DNA of 64,000 nt from Bacteroidales bacterium (GCA_013141385.1 JABFRB010000018.1:92717-156716); one strand, 5' to 3'. Positions 26,389-36,129 are shown, numbered from the stretch's first letter. The notes: generated from the letters alone by a model not told the origin. Numbers and translations: made by a program.

Positions 26389-27027
26389 CTATTCTAATTT
26401 ATAAACCTTCTGTACCTCTTTAAGGGTTTTCTTAAAATCTACATTCATATCAACTAATTCACCGCTTTTGGTTTTATATATCCAACCGTGAACGGTTGGA
26501 AATCCCTTTTGCAAATAGCTTTTCTGAACATATGATGTCTTAATAATGTTTTTGCACTGCTCAATTACGTTCAGTTCCACAAGTCTATCTATTTTTTTTT
26601 CAAATGGAGTAATCAATTCTAGCTCTTTGTAGTAAATACGGTATATATCCCTAATATTTCGTAGCCAATTATCTAGCAATCCGAACGATTCCTGCTTAAG
26701 AGCGGCTTTAATACCGCCACAGCCATAATGGCCGCAAACAACAATATGTTTGACTTCCAGATACTCAACAGCAAATTGAATTACGGATTGTACATTTAAA
26801 TCGTTATTTGAAACAATGTTAGCCACGTTTCTATGTACAAACAAATCGCCTACCTCAATACCTGTAATGGTATTTGCTGGTACTCTACTATCTGAGCATC
26901 CGATATATAAAAAATCAGGCGATTGCGATTCGCCAAACTGAGTAAAATAGGTCTTATCATTCTTACTTTTGCTTTCAACCCACTGTCGGTTAAATTCAAA
27001 AATCTTGTTATACTTTTCTGATTTCAT
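26389..27027 (-). CDS. Beta-class carbonic anhydrase
   Basis: This 212-residue enzyme interconverts CO2 and bicarbonate. Zinc ligands and the catalytic dyad are visible: Cys44, Asp46 and Arg48 in CSDSRVPA, and His100 and Cys103 in GHYGCGG. HRNVANIV at residues 65-72 is also typical. Length and motif order are normal for the beta family. The gene stands alone, between two repeat-rich intergenic regions. Confidence 0.94.
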   Translation of the reverse strand: MKSEKYNKIFEFNRQWVESKSKNDKTYFTQFGESQSPDFLYIGCSDSRVPANTITGIEVGDLFVHRNVANIVSNNDLNVQSVIQFAVEYLEVKHIVVCGHYGCGGIKAALKQESFGLLDNWLRNIRDIYRIYYKELELITPFEKKIDRLVELNVIEQCKNIIKTSYVQKSYLQKGFPTVHGWIYKTKSGELVDMNVDFKKTLKEVQKVYKLE

Positions 27028-27254
27028 AAAAGTAATTATTAATTGTGCAAGAGATCGAACTATTCTTTATAGGCATTTTATCAGGCCAAAGCACCCGAAT
27101 AGCATGAACTTGATGATTGATATCACTATATTCAAATATAAGGATATTCGTAAGCCCAATGGATTATAAAGCTGTAGAATAATAAATTATAGAATACCCC
27201 TTTAACCTACTCAATAATTCAGTTTGATATGATTTGAACACGTTTGTGCAGGGA

Positions 27255-27310
27255 AGTTTCCAATTAGGCTATCGCAAATTGCGATAGCTGAGATGCAATG
27301 GTATTTGGTT
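27255..27310 (+). repeat. Palindrome-bearing repeat, copy 1
   Basis: The core at 27268-27288 is a near-perfect palindrome with arms GCTATCGCAA and TTGCGATAGC around one central A. It is followed by TGAGATGCA and TTGTAA phrases shared with copy 2. Confidence 0.75.
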
Positions 27311-27631
27311 GTAATGCAATTAACGGTATAGGTAGCAAAGAGCCGGGCTTTTAATAGGGTTTTACGTTTGGATGCGGGTTATGGATTTACGATTTAATAT
27401 CGTTTGGTTAAGCCCAAAGGGCTTGAATATGAATAGCCTCCGATAGCATCGAAGGTATTGAGTTTGTTGGTTACCAACCCTGAAATGGGTTAAATTTTTA
27501 AACATAGAGCCACATTCAACCCTTCTCAGGGTTGGGTTGTTACCCTTTATCATCTCCCCCAATTTCATTGGGGGCTATTCGAATTCAAGTCCTATCGGAC
27601 TTGTAGTTTAGCTAAACGATTTTGACTTACA

Positions 27632-27690
27632 GTTCCCAATTCGGCTATCGCAAATTGCGATAGCTGAGATGCAGTGGTGTTTTGTTGTAA
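27632..27690 (+). repeat. Palindrome-bearing repeat, copy 2
   Basis: This holds the same palindrome (27644-27664) and the same downstream phrases as copy 1, with a few substitutions. A third, shorter form is at 22614-22630. Confidence 0.75.
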
Positions 27691-27731
27691 CGCAATTCAC
27701 AATTGAGGCCTCGCAGTAGGGTTTTGCCTTC

Positions 27732-27898
27732 GCTAGCGCGGATTTGTAACCGACCAAAGGGAGTTCAGCAAAGCTAATCCGTGCTCTTTAAAAAATCAAC
27801 TAAAAAAATAGAAAGATTCATTCTCTTCCTTTAACTTTATTACGATTTACTTTATTTAGCGTGTTTAACTCTAGCACGGATTACAAATCCGCGCTAGC
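27732..27898. repeat. Long inverted repeat with 18-bp perfect arms
   Basis: GCTAGCGCGGATTTGTAA (27732-27749) and its exact reverse complement TTACAAATCCGCGCTAGC (27881-27898) flank 131 nt. The right side continues into ATCCGTGCTAG, and the left side has the matching ATCCGTGCTC displaced by 27 nt. It looks like two inverted copies of one element, the left one interrupted. Confidence 0.75.
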
Positions 27899-28053
27899 TG
27901 GTGCAACCCCCATGCGGATTGATATATAAGAAGTTTTTTAGCTTTCCCGTACGCCTACGGATGAACAAAAAAAAGTTTTCGACCATCCGTACCCCTACGC
28001 CTAGGCAAAAAATTTTCTTTTTGCTCTCACGAACCCCTTCGTGGAAGCAAAAT

Positions 28054-28097
28054 TTTGAAACCGAGTTTAGCAGGTTAAGTTTAAATGGGTTAAAAAT
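28054..28097 (+). repeat. Short dispersed repeat, copy 2
   Basis: This is a copy of the phrase at 26279-26322 (TTTGAAACCGA...GGTTAAAAAT). Confidence 0.5.
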
Positions 28098-28112
28098 TCG
28101 AATATTAGCAAA

Positions 28113-28135
28113 AAGCCGGATTTTTATTCCGGCTT
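28113..28135. terminator. Hairpin terminator beside the orphan antitoxin gene
   Basis: AAGCCGGA-N7-TCCGGCTT lies 54 nt downstream of the antitoxin stop on the minus strand. Confidence 0.55.
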
Positions 28136-28188
28136 GAGGTTTGGGTTTTATATATTTGATTTGAAGGAAATCCTAATTTCTCTTTTCA

Positions 28189-28374
28189 TTAACGATGTTT
28201 CTTAATGAACTCCTCGTAGTCTACCGTTTCTCCATTTTCAACCTCTCCAATTCCTTTGAGGATTTCCTCTTTTTGAGATTTAGATAGACTATCCAAGAAA
28301 TCAACCTTTTTGGAAGTTGTGAATAACCGCTTAATGGAGGCAAGAATACGAGGATTATCAGTATCTAGTATCAT
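28189..28374 (-). CDS. Orphan antitoxin-like small protein
   Basis: About 61 residues from the ATG at 28374: a start of the type MILDTDNPRILASIKRLF and a tail SKSQKEEILKGIGEVENGETVDYEEFIKKHR. Both resemble the small RelB/ParD-like antitoxins of Bacteroidota, whose C-terminal ExG-EtxxxEEx helix binds a ParE-type toxin. An upstream in-frame ATG at 28467 would add a hydrophobic stretch unlike that family, so the inner start is preferred. No toxin gene is next to it: 28141-28188 is too short and upstream DNA is non-coding. Confidence 0.6.
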   Translation of the reverse strand: MILDTDNPRILASIKRLFTTSKKVDFLDSLSKSQKEEILKGIGEVENGETVDYEEFIKKHR

Positions 28375-28596
28375 CCTAACGAGTCCAATTTTTCTGCTTG
28401 AATATTCATAGCCTATCTTTTCTGCAAAGTAAAGAATATTCAATAAAAAGGCAATTATTGTTATCAACCTTTGTAGCTAGCGCAACTTGACATTTGGCTT
28501 TTATAAATGTGACTTGACGGGGGAAAACTAAAGTACGAAAAACTTTGGTTTCTGCAACTCTGCCCAAATGGGATTTAGCAATTGTTATGGCTGGGC

Positions 28597-29391
28597 TTAT
28601 AAAATCAAATATCTTAATCCAGAAATAATATTCTGAACTAATACAATTGAAAACAAAAAAGCACTAATACTTAAAAGAATAAGAATTATTAGTCTAATAA
28701 TAGGAAATGAAGCAGAATATCTACCAAAAACTTCCCAAAATAATTCTTTTTCTACCAAATCAGTCTTTTCTTTATCTTCACTATTTTGATTTAGAATTGG
28801 TAATCCAAGTCCAAAAGCTTTGGAATCATGAATAAAGTATAATTTTGTTTGTTTTTCCTCTATTATAACTCCGTAATCTTTAAATTCCTCTGATTCTTTT
28901 TTTCTTTTTAAATTAAAATCTGTTTTTATTTGATCAAACTTATCTAATGGAATTTCTTCAACATATTTTTTTGTAAGAATACGCTCAATAAACTTTTCTT
29001 TATCCATATTCTTAACAAAGATGTTTCTAGATTCCCATATTATCCACCTTGGTGAATGCATCATGGATAAATAGTCACTAAAGGAGTTATATTTCTTAAC
29101 AAAACTTGGACAAATTATTGTATACAGACCAAAAGCAATAACAAAACAAAGAGATGAAAACCATAGCAATTGCCAATTAAAAGGTAAACTTAAATTAAAA
29201 CTATATTCGATATTAGTATGCAATATATCAATTTTAAATGAAGTTGGTATGTCAAAGAACAATCTGGCCAAGAAAGGAACAATTGCAAACCAAGTTACGA
29301 GGTATCTAAACACTGTAATTTGGAAAAAGCCCTTATACCACTGCCAATGAGTCGGAGGACTTTTGAGGAATTTTATTAACTTTAGTATCAT
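28597..29391 (-). CDS. Membrane protein of unknown function, partner of the SPL-like radical SAM gene
   Basis: 264 residues with hydrophobic segments at about 28-47, 73-93 and 222-262, and a charged cytoplasmic-looking central region of about 120 residues. No domain recognised. Its ATG overlaps the radical SAM stop codon by 4 nt (ATGA), so the two are translated together and probably act together. Both genes are more AT-rich than the flanking core genes, which suggests transfer. Confidence 0.7.
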   Translation of the reverse strand: MILKLIKFLKSPPTHWQWYKGFFQITVFRYLVTWFAIVPFLARLFFDIPTSFKIDILHTNIEYSFNLSLPFNWQLLWFSSLCFVIAFGLYTIICPSFVKKYNSFSDYLSMMHSPRWIIWESRNIFVKNMDKEKFIERILTKKYVEEIPLDKFDQIKTDFNLKRKKESEEFKDYGVIIEEKQTKLYFIHDSKAFGLGLPILNQNSEDKEKTDLVEKELFWEVFGRYSASFPIIRLIILILLSISAFLFSIVLVQNIISGLRYLIL

Positions 29392-30608
29392 GGCTTTGTT
29401 TTTGATTTTCTAAACTCAAATATACGAAATTCTTTTTCATCCATTAATCCTGAATCCTCTACTTCAAAATATTTTGATGGATTAAAATCAGAACTTAAAT
29501 TATTCCATCTATCTATAATATAGTCAGATACTCTATTAAAATCTTTATTTTTTTCAATTCGACTTTCAGAGTTTAAAAACTTATCAATCGAACCTGTTGG
29601 ACTCCATTGTTTCTCAATTGTTGAAAATTTGATTTGATTGTTAATTGACTTAATAATGGCGTAACTTATTTGAAATTTATTCCAGTTTTCAAAACCCTTA
29701 TACTTATCAACTCCACAGCAGCATTCTGTATCAGAAAGATATTGTAACTCATTGTCGCCAACTCCAAGCGTTATGTTATATTTTTTTAATTCATTTTTAA
29801 GGATTCGTATTGTTTCAACTTTTTCTTTTGGAGGGAGTATTAATTCTCTTCCAATAACAATACTATTTTTTTTATTATAATAGTCTCTTACTTTATTAAG
29901 GGGCTTTAAACTAGTTTCCCAAGCAAGATTGTTGTCTGCTGGAAGTTTTAAAAATTCAATAATCAAATGCTTGGTTCCTGAATTTTTTATTTTGCTTACA
30001 AATTCAAGCGGATTTTCACTTAGCCCTACAATATATGGCTGCCACCTTATTATTGTATTTATATTGTGCTTTGAAAGTACCTTTAACGAATTAATTTTTT
30101 CTGTAGAAGTTGGACTATTAGGCTCTATGATTTTTGATAAATCATCGTTTAGGATTGAAAATGAATACTGAATAATTAGATTAGGATTTGATTTTAATGT
30201 TTCTAGATATTCTTTATTGATTAATAAATTTGATTTGGTGCTTATTACAACAGGATAATTAATTGAACAAAGAAATTTTAGAACTTTCAATGATACTTGA
30301 GCTTTCTTTTCGATATTTTGAAAAGGGTCGCTCATTCCGCCAAAATGAATGGGCATTCTTCTTCTAATATATTGAGAAATCAATCCAGTATTAATTTTTG
30401 GTTTTTCTAATGAATTTCGAAATTTATTAATTATTAAGTCAGGGTCAGCTATTTTAATATTTTTGTAGTTGGAGTTACCTCCCCTTTTATGGGAAAAACA
30501 ATAGATACATAAGAAATCACAACCAGAATATGTATCAAGTCTAAATGGCATACCACAAAAACTAAATTGACTTGTAATACTTAGGGGATTTTTATATTCA
30601 AAAACCAT
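29388..30608 (-). CDS. SPL-like radical SAM protein
   Basis: 406 residues. The radical SAM cluster motif is at Cys30, Cys34 and Cys37 (SGCDFLCIYCFSHK). The IHFGGMSDPFQ segment near residue 90 corresponds to the GGE/SAM-binding region of spore-photoproduct-lyase-like proteins. A C-terminal TECCCGVDKYKG supplies extra cysteines seen in this COG1533-type family. No spore genes or lesion-repair genes are nearby, so repair of spore photoproduct is unlikely. It overlaps by 4 nt with the membrane-protein gene that follows. Substrate unknown. Confidence 0.75.
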   Translation of the reverse strand: MVFEYKNPLSITSQFSFCGMPFRLDTYSGCDFLCIYCFSHKRGGNSNYKNIKIADPDLIINKFRNSLEKPKINTGLISQYIRRRMPIHFGGMSDPFQNIEKKAQVSLKVLKFLCSINYPVVISTKSNLLINKEYLETLKSNPNLIIQYSFSILNDDLSKIIEPNSPTSTEKINSLKVLSKHNINTIIRWQPYIVGLSENPLEFVSKIKNSGTKHLIIEFLKLPADNNLAWETSLKPLNKVRDYYNKKNSIVIGRELILPPKEKVETIRILKNELKKYNITLGVGDNELQYLSDTECCCGVDKYKGFENWNKFQISYAIIKSINNQIKFSTIEKQWSPTGSIDKFLNSESRIEKNKDFNRVSDYIIDRWNNLSSDFNPSKYFEVEDSGLMDEKEFRIFEFRKSKTKP

Positions 30609-31124
30609 CTTTATAGAATTTAGTATTTGGCAATCCTAATTTTACAGTAATAATCTGATTTGGTAGCCTTGCCCATAACTCATTTATTTATATCACCTAA
30701 TGGTACATTATATACTGTACCATTTTTATAGTATAATATTTCTATACCAAAAATAAGTTAAATTACCAGAATATCAAATAGTAATCACATTTTTCCAATA
30801 CTCTTTTCTATCATTGTAGTTTTAAATTCTCCGTTCATTTTTATCAATCTTTTTAGATTGGTCGAGTAAAAGTTTTATAGATTTACTCCCACTCCATTAC
30901 TTAATTTTAACCCCCTAAACCATAATCCAATACGCTAAGCCATCAACAAAAAAAGGGTAAAAACATTTTTATCATTCATATTTAAATTAATTTTGGTACT
31001 CTTTTTTGGAAAAAAACTAGTTACTGGTTGGCTAGTTACTAGATACTGGTTATTAGTTACTAGTTATTTATCAACCAGCAACTAGCATCAAGTAACTAGG
31101 ATCAGTTGCATATCAGATTCGTTC
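30609..31124. repeat. Gene-free region with CTAGTTACTAG-type repeats
   Basis: Nothing coding was seen. At about 31015-31100 a cluster of degenerate repeats built from CTAGTTACTAG, ACTGGTTATTAG and AACTAGCATCAAG alternates in both orientations. The rest is AT-rich and unremarkable. Confidence 0.6.
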
Positions 31125-31132
31125 TACGTTTG
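31125..31132 (+). promoter_or_regulatory. Candidate -7 box of the hydrogenase-4-like operon
   Basis: TACGTTTG matches TAnnTTTG, 46 nt before the first ATG. The nearest upstream TTG (31106-31108) is only 16 nt away, so the -33 element is doubtful. Confidence 0.4.
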
Positions 31133-31178
31133 AGATAATTTAAAAACCTGAAGTTGTTCCTTAAGATTCGACTTTTTT

Positions 31179-33176
31179 ATGGATTATAATAGTAGCTGTA
31201 TAGAATCAACAATATTTGTTTTAATTGCAGGAATAGCAGGATTAATGCTATCCCCACAAAAGTATAAGCCCTACGTTGCATTTTTTGTTGTTATACTAAA
31301 CTCAATACTTTCCTCGTTACCATCGGTATTCGCGTTAACGCATCAGCCTATAATTGATTCGTACCACCTTACAGGGATTATGGGGAATGTAAATGTTCGG
31401 TTGGATTCCCTTTCGGCTTGGTTTATCCTTATAATTAACCTTACTGTTATTAACGGAACCCTTTTTGGGATTGGCTACCTAAAGGCGTATCAGAATCTGC
31501 AAACAAACAAATCTATCCATTGGGTTTTCTTTATCCTATTCCATTTCTCAATGCTTTGGGTTTGCTTGCTGGAGAACGGTTTTGCTTTCCTTGTGGCATG
31601 GGAAATAATGTCTATATCGTCGTTAATGCTGGTTATTTTTGAGTATCAGAAAAAGGATACGCTTAAGGCTGGCGTAAACTATATGATTCAGATGCACATC
31701 AGCGTTGCGCTGCTCACAATAGGGTTTATATGGCTTTACTTCCAAACCGGGTCATTCGATTTTTCGGCATTAGGCGATTTCCTGAACAATAGCGGAAGTA
31801 TTTGGGTATTTATACTGCTGCTTGCGGGTTTTGCAATAAAAGCGGGCTTTATTCCTTTTCATACATGGCTACCACACGCCCACCCGGCTGCGCCATCGCA
31901 TGTTTCGGGGATAATGTCGGGGGTAATTGTTAAGCTTGGCATTTACGGTATTTTCCGTGTTATATCTAACCTACACTCTGATTTTACGCTTATTGGGGAG
32001 ATAATCCTTATCCTGTCCGTTGTTACCGCAATATACGGCATTGCAAATGCTGCCATAAAGTTCGATTTTAAAAAGATGCTGGCCTACTGCACCATCGAGA
32101 ATATAGGTATTATTGGTATTGGTATTGGTGTTGGATTAATGGGAATGGGATCGGGGAATAGCATGTTGATGATACTTGGGTTTAGCGGGGCGTTGCTTCA
32201 TACTCTGAATCACTCGCTATTTAAATCCTTGCTGTTCTTTTCGGCTGGAAGTATTTACCAGCAAACGCATACACGGAATATAGAGAAGCTGGGCGGATTA
32301 ATTAAGAAGATGCCACAAACAGCCCTTTTTTTCCTAATTGGGGCATTAGCCATTGGCGGATTGCCCCCATTTAATGGGTTTATTTCGGAGTTTGTTATAT
32401 ATACGGGATTGGTTAAGAGTTTGGCTCAGGGTAATATATCTCAGCTAGTTCTTATTGTTCTATCAATAGCAGGTTTGGCAATTGTTGGAGGGATGTCATT
32501 GCTAACCTTTACCAAAAACTTTGGTGTAATTTTTACTGGCAATCCAAGGCATCAGTTTGAGTATGAGCCTAAGGAGGTTAGCTTTATAATGAGATTACCG
32601 CAGTATATTGCAATAGTTGTTATGCTTTCGGTGGCGTTGATTCCAGCCTACTATCTTTACTACGCCTCTAAAGTGGTTATTCTGAGCTTCCATATGAATG
32701 TTGATAATCTGGCTACAACCTCTATGTTTCATACTGTAAGCGTTGTTGGATGGGCTAACCTTGTGTTTTTAGCCTTAATCGCATCAGTTTTTGGTTTGAG
32801 ATGGTTGGCAACTCGAAATAGAACTACCGAGATTCAACCTACTTGGGGTTGTGGATACGAATCGCCAGTACCCAAGGCACAATATACAAGTAAATCCTTT
32901 ACTAGGAGTTTTGCCGAATTGTTTAGCTTCCTTGCAATTGAGAAGAAGAAATACACCAAAATTGAGAAGACGGATATATTCCCGAAGAAAAGGGCTTTTT
33001 CATCGTTTTACGTTGATATTTTTGAGAATTACATAATAAATCCTATTACTAATCGACTTCGTTTTGCTACAAACTATTTCCAGTTTATCCAGAACGGGAA
33101 AATTCAGTCGTATGTGCTTTATGGTATTCTCTTTATTGTTTTGGTTTTTGTAGGTACTTTATTTGGTTTGATATGA
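31179..33176 (+). CDS. Hydrogenase-4 subunit B-like antiporter subunit (first copy)
   Basis: This 665-residue polytopic membrane protein of the NuoL/MrpA-like (Proton_antipo_M) family would translocate protons or sodium. Key elements are visible: the buried glutamate in WEIMSISSLML near residue 145, the lysine/histidine motif KAGFIPFHTWLPHAHPAAPSH near 225 and GALLHTLNHSLFKSLLFF near 335. The C-terminal extension ends in a further membrane segment. Its stop overlaps the next start by 4 nt. The second copy, next in the operon, is clearly homologous. Confidence 0.9.
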   Translation: MDYNSSCIESTIFVLIAGIAGLMLSPQKYKPYVAFFVVILNSILSSLPSVFALTHQPIIDSYHLTGIMGNVNVRLDSLSAWFILIINLTVINGTLFGIGYLKAYQNLQTNKSIHWVFFILFHFSMLWVCLLENGFAFLVAWEIMSISSLMLVIFEYQKKDTLKAGVNYMIQMHISVALLTIGFIWLYFQTGSFDFSALGDFLNNSGSIWVFILLLAGFAIKAGFIPFHTWLPHAHPAAPSHVSGIMSGVIVKLGIYGIFRVISNLHSDFTLIGEIILILSVVTAIYGIANAAIKFDFKKMLAYCTIENIGIIGIGIGVGLMGMGSGNSMLMILGFSGALLHTLNHSLFKSLLFFSAGSIYQQTHTRNIEKLGGLIKKMPQTALFFLIGALAIGGLPPFNGFISEFVIYTGLVKSLAQGNISQLVLIVLSIAGLAIVGGMSLLTFTKNFGVIFTGNPRHQFEYEPKEVSFIMRLPQYIAIVVMLSVALIPAYYLYYASKVVILSFHMNVDNLATTSMFHTVSVVGWANLVFLALIASVFGLRWLATRNRTTEIQPTWGCGYESPVPKAQYTSKSFTRSFAELFSFLAIEKKKYTKIEKTDIFPKKRAFSSFYVDIFENYIINPITNRLRFATNYFQFIQNGKIQSYVLYGILFIVLVFVGTLFGLI

Positions 33177-35203
33177 GATTATTGATCGAACTATTCAATC
33201 TAGTAGCAGTTGTTTCCATTGTTGCGTTACCTTTCCTAAAGGTTAGGAGGAAAGGAATCTTGACTTTGGTAACAATTTGCCTACAGGTTGTATTAGCTTC
33301 AATCTTATCCGTTCAGGTTCTTTCGGGTAACCCAGTAGATTATAGCTACGCAGGATCGTTTATCACTGGTGCTATTCCAATACGAGTCGATTACCTATCA
33401 TCGTGGTTTATTCTAATAATCGGCTTTACATTTTTAACTGGAGCGGTTTATGGCATCCAGTACATGAAGAAATATATCGATCAGGCCGCAAATATTACCC
33501 TTCATGCCTCTGCATACATTTTAGCTTTTACAACCCTAATTGATATATGTATTGTTCAGAATAGCCTAGTACTCCTCGTTATTTGGGAGATGATGGCTAT
33601 TTCATCTTTCATTCTTATAATTTTTGAGCATTATAAAACGGAAACGCTAAGGGCAGGTATCAATTTCCTAATCCAGTCGCATGTGTGCATACTTTTTCTT
33701 ACCCTAGCGTTTATGTGGGTTAGAATTAAGACTGGTACTTATGATTTTAATGATATTACCGCATTTACTGGCTCTCAACCTTCACTTATAGGTGTGGGAC
33801 TGTTTATCTTTTTCTTTATAGGATTTGCAATTAAAGCCGGATTTGTTCCATTTCACACGTGGTTACCTTTGGCTCATCCAGCAGCACCTGCACATATATC
33901 GGGTGTAATGAGTGGTGTGATAATTAAGATAGGCATATTTGGCATTCTAAGGGTACTTCTGTTAATCAAAACCAATTTTGTTACCATTGGCTACTTGATA
34001 CTTGTTATATCGGTATTAACAGGAATTTATGGAGTTATGCTTGCCATAATTCAGCACAATCTCAAAAAGTTGCTAGCATACCACAGTATCGAGAATATAG
34101 GAATTATTGGGATTGGAATTGGATTAGGATGTCTCGGAGTTGGTTATAGTAACCAAATTCTAATAGTTCTTGGCTTTAGCGGTGCATTGCTCCATACGCT
34201 CAACCATTCGCTTTTTAAATCGCTCCTTTTCTATAGCACAGGAAACGTTTATCAATTGGCGCACACCATAAATATTGAATCCCTAGGAGGGTTAATAAGA
34301 AAGATGCCTCAAACTGCATTTCTATTTCTTATCGGATCGCTTGCTATATGTGGACTTCCGCCATTCAATGGGTTTATTTCGGAATTTTTGATCTACCTAG
34401 GAATGTTTAAATCCATTAGCAGCACAGATTTTACGCTTACCGCCATGATGCTATTCTCAATCCTAGGATTGGTTCTAATTGGTGGGTTGGCAATGATATG
34501 TTTTACCAAAGCTTTTAGCATTGTTTTCCTAGGAACACCTCGGCAAATTTCAATTGATAAGGTTGAACAGGAAAAGAGAGCCTCTACCCTGCCCCTTTAT
34601 GCCATAGTTGCAGTAATTATGGCTATTGGTATTGTTCCAATTGCGTTTCTGAAAGTGATATCGTTACCAGTTGGTCAATTTGCAAATGTAATAAGCGTTG
34701 ATACAGTAAGTCAGTTTAGCGAGATAACCCATACCGCCGCAATGATTGGTGTTTATTCGGCTGTGTTTATAGCCTTGGTAGGATTAACCATTTTTATTCG
34801 TAGGATGATTACTAGAAATAGATTAACTTCCATCGGTAATACATGGGGATGTGGTTACAATGGTTCTAGTAATAAGATGCAGTATACAGCTAGCTCTTTT
34901 ATTAGAACGTACCGTAAACTCGCCAGCCCATTTTTGCATGTTGATAAGATTAAAAGGGAGGCTAAAGAGATTTTTCCCGATTCTGTTCATCAGGAGACAC
35001 ACCCGCACGATAAGGTTGAAAAATGGCTTATAGATAAACCGATTTATGCGTTCCGCCAATTGCTGTCGCGATTTACATTTCTGCAAAACGGCAATGTGCA
35101 AGCATATATTCTTTACGGTTTTATTTTTATAACACTAGTAATTCTAATTCCAGAAATTATTGAGAAGGTAAAATTTCTGATAAACTTTTTAAACCAGATA
35201 TAA
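33173..35203 (+). CDS. Hydrogenase-4 subunit B-like antiporter subunit (second copy)
   Basis: 676 residues, a paralogue of the preceding protein with the same layout: WEMMAISSFIL, KAGFVPFHTWLPLAHPAAPAH and GALLHTLNHSLFKSLLF. The two share a cytoplasmic C-terminal segment (TWGCGYxxxxxKMQYTxxSFxR) and a last transmembrane helix after FLQNG-VQxYxLYG. Tandem duplication is the simplest origin. Having two such subunits plus a third NuoN/M-like one gives three antiporter-like modules, as in respiratory complex I. The next gene begins one base after its stop. Confidence 0.9.
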   Translation: MRLLIELFNLVAVVSIVALPFLKVRRKGILTLVTICLQVVLASILSVQVLSGNPVDYSYAGSFITGAIPIRVDYLSSWFILIIGFTFLTGAVYGIQYMKKYIDQAANITLHASAYILAFTTLIDICIVQNSLVLLVIWEMMAISSFILIIFEHYKTETLRAGINFLIQSHVCILFLTLAFMWVRIKTGTYDFNDITAFTGSQPSLIGVGLFIFFFIGFAIKAGFVPFHTWLPLAHPAAPAHISGVMSGVIIKIGIFGILRVLLLIKTNFVTIGYLILVISVLTGIYGVMLAIIQHNLKKLLAYHSIENIGIIGIGIGLGCLGVGYSNQILIVLGFSGALLHTLNHSLFKSLLFYSTGNVYQLAHTINIESLGGLIRKMPQTAFLFLIGSLAICGLPPFNGFISEFLIYLGMFKSISSTDFTLTAMMLFSILGLVLIGGLAMICFTKAFSIVFLGTPRQISIDKVEQEKRASTLPLYAIVAVIMAIGIVPIAFLKVISLPVGQFANVISVDTVSQFSEITHTAAMIGVYSAVFIALVGLTIFIRRMITRNRLTSIGNTWGCGYNGSSNKMQYTASSFIRTYRKLASPFLHVDKIKREAKEIFPDSVHQETHPHDKVEKWLIDKPIYAFRQLLSRFTFLQNGNVQAYILYGFIFITLVILIPEIIEKVKFLINFLNQI

Positions 35204-35204
35204 C

Positions 35205-36110
35205 ATGGTTAGCTTAATTCTGATACTTGTAGCAAGTCTATTTTTTACAGGAATAGTTATTCGAACAAAGAGTTTAGCCTCTGGACGAAAAGGACCGGGC
35301 ATTTTCCAGCCAATGAAAGATATTTTCAGGTTGCTTAAAAAGGGATCGGTTTATAGTAGCACTACCAGCATTATATTCCAGATTGCACCTAGCTTTTACA
35401 TAGCTTCAGTGTTAATGGCAATTCTAATAGTTCCACTTGGCGATTATCCAGGGGTAATATCATTTCAGGGCGATTTTATACTGTTTGCATACTTATTGGC
35501 ATTCGGGAAATTCTTTATGATTATCTCAGCATTGGATACGGGTAGCAGCTTCGAAGGAATGGGTGCCAGCCGTGAATCTTTGTTCTCCATGCTAGTTGAA
35601 CCGGCTTTCTTTATCCTAATGGGTTCTTTTGCATTGCTCACGGGTCATACATCTTTTCATAGTATCTTCTCCACCTTACACTATGGCTCAAATATCTCAT
35701 ACCTATTAGGCTTACTAGCAACCTTTGTATTTATAATGATTGCAATGATTGAGAATAGCCGTATGCCTGTTGACGATCCTAAAACCCACCTTGAACTTAC
35801 CATGATTCACGAGGTAATGGTTCTCGATAACAGCGGCTTTGATTTAGGGTTAATACTTCACACCACAAACCTCAAGTTTGCGATGTATGGGGCAATTATC
35901 TCTAACTTTTTTATAGGCGATCTTTCTTTGATGTATACTATTCCAATATTTTTTGCCGTACAAATTGGTTTTGCTATTGTAGCTGGATTGCTAGAATCGT
36001 TTATGGCACGCTTTAGGATGAGCCATAACCCGCAGTTTATCTTTATTTTAACATCGGTATCGCTACTAATATTCTTTGGCGTGCTTTTGCTATTGGAAAG
36101 ATTTGTTTAA
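35205..36110 (+). CDS. NuoH/HyfC-like membrane subunit
   Basis: 301 residues and about eight hydrophobic segments, the proton-channel-linking subunit between the peripheral arm and the antiporter subunits. Family signatures: GRKGPGIFQPMKDIFRLLKK near residue 30 (the conserved quinone/Q-site loop in NuoH), and MIENSRMPVDDPKTHLELTMIHEVM near 180, with the acidic residues of HyfC/HycD. It starts one base past the preceding stop. Length matches HyfC. Confidence 0.92.
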   Translation: MVSLILILVASLFFTGIVIRTKSLASGRKGPGIFQPMKDIFRLLKKGSVYSSTTSIIFQIAPSFYIASVLMAILIVPLGDYPGVISFQGDFILFAYLLAFGKFFMIISALDTGSSFEGMGASRESLFSMLVEPAFFILMGSFALLTGHTSFHSIFSTLHYGSNISYLLGLLATFVFIMIAMIENSRMPVDDPKTHLELTMIHEVMVLDNSGFDLGLILHTTNLKFAMYGAIISNFFIGDLSLMYTIPIFFAVQIGFAIVAGLLESFMARFRMSHNPQFIFILTSVSLLIFFGVLLLLERFV

Positions 36111-36129
36111 TGCTAAATTAGTGTAATAT

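Larger units (their letters stand above)
27028..28188. other. Repeat-dense intergenic region of 1.16 kb
   Basis: No convincing gene. It contains twin palindromic repeats (27255-27310, 27632-27690), CCCCCAAT-TTC-ATTGGGGG (27557-27575), CAAGTCC-TATC-GGACTTG (27587-27604), a long inverted repeat (27732-27898) and GGATGG/CCATCC-like phrases near 27960. Open frames at 27362-27568 and 27901-28137 are made of these repeats. Confidence 0.7.

Noticed and set aside
27362..28137. Open frames of 68 and 78 codons in the repeat-rich gap
   Set aside because: They consist of palindromic intergenic repeats; no start context or domain.
29388..30608. Spore photoproduct lyase
   Set aside because: Only the general SPL-like fold motifs match; the organism type does not make endospores and the gene is coupled to an unrelated membrane protein.
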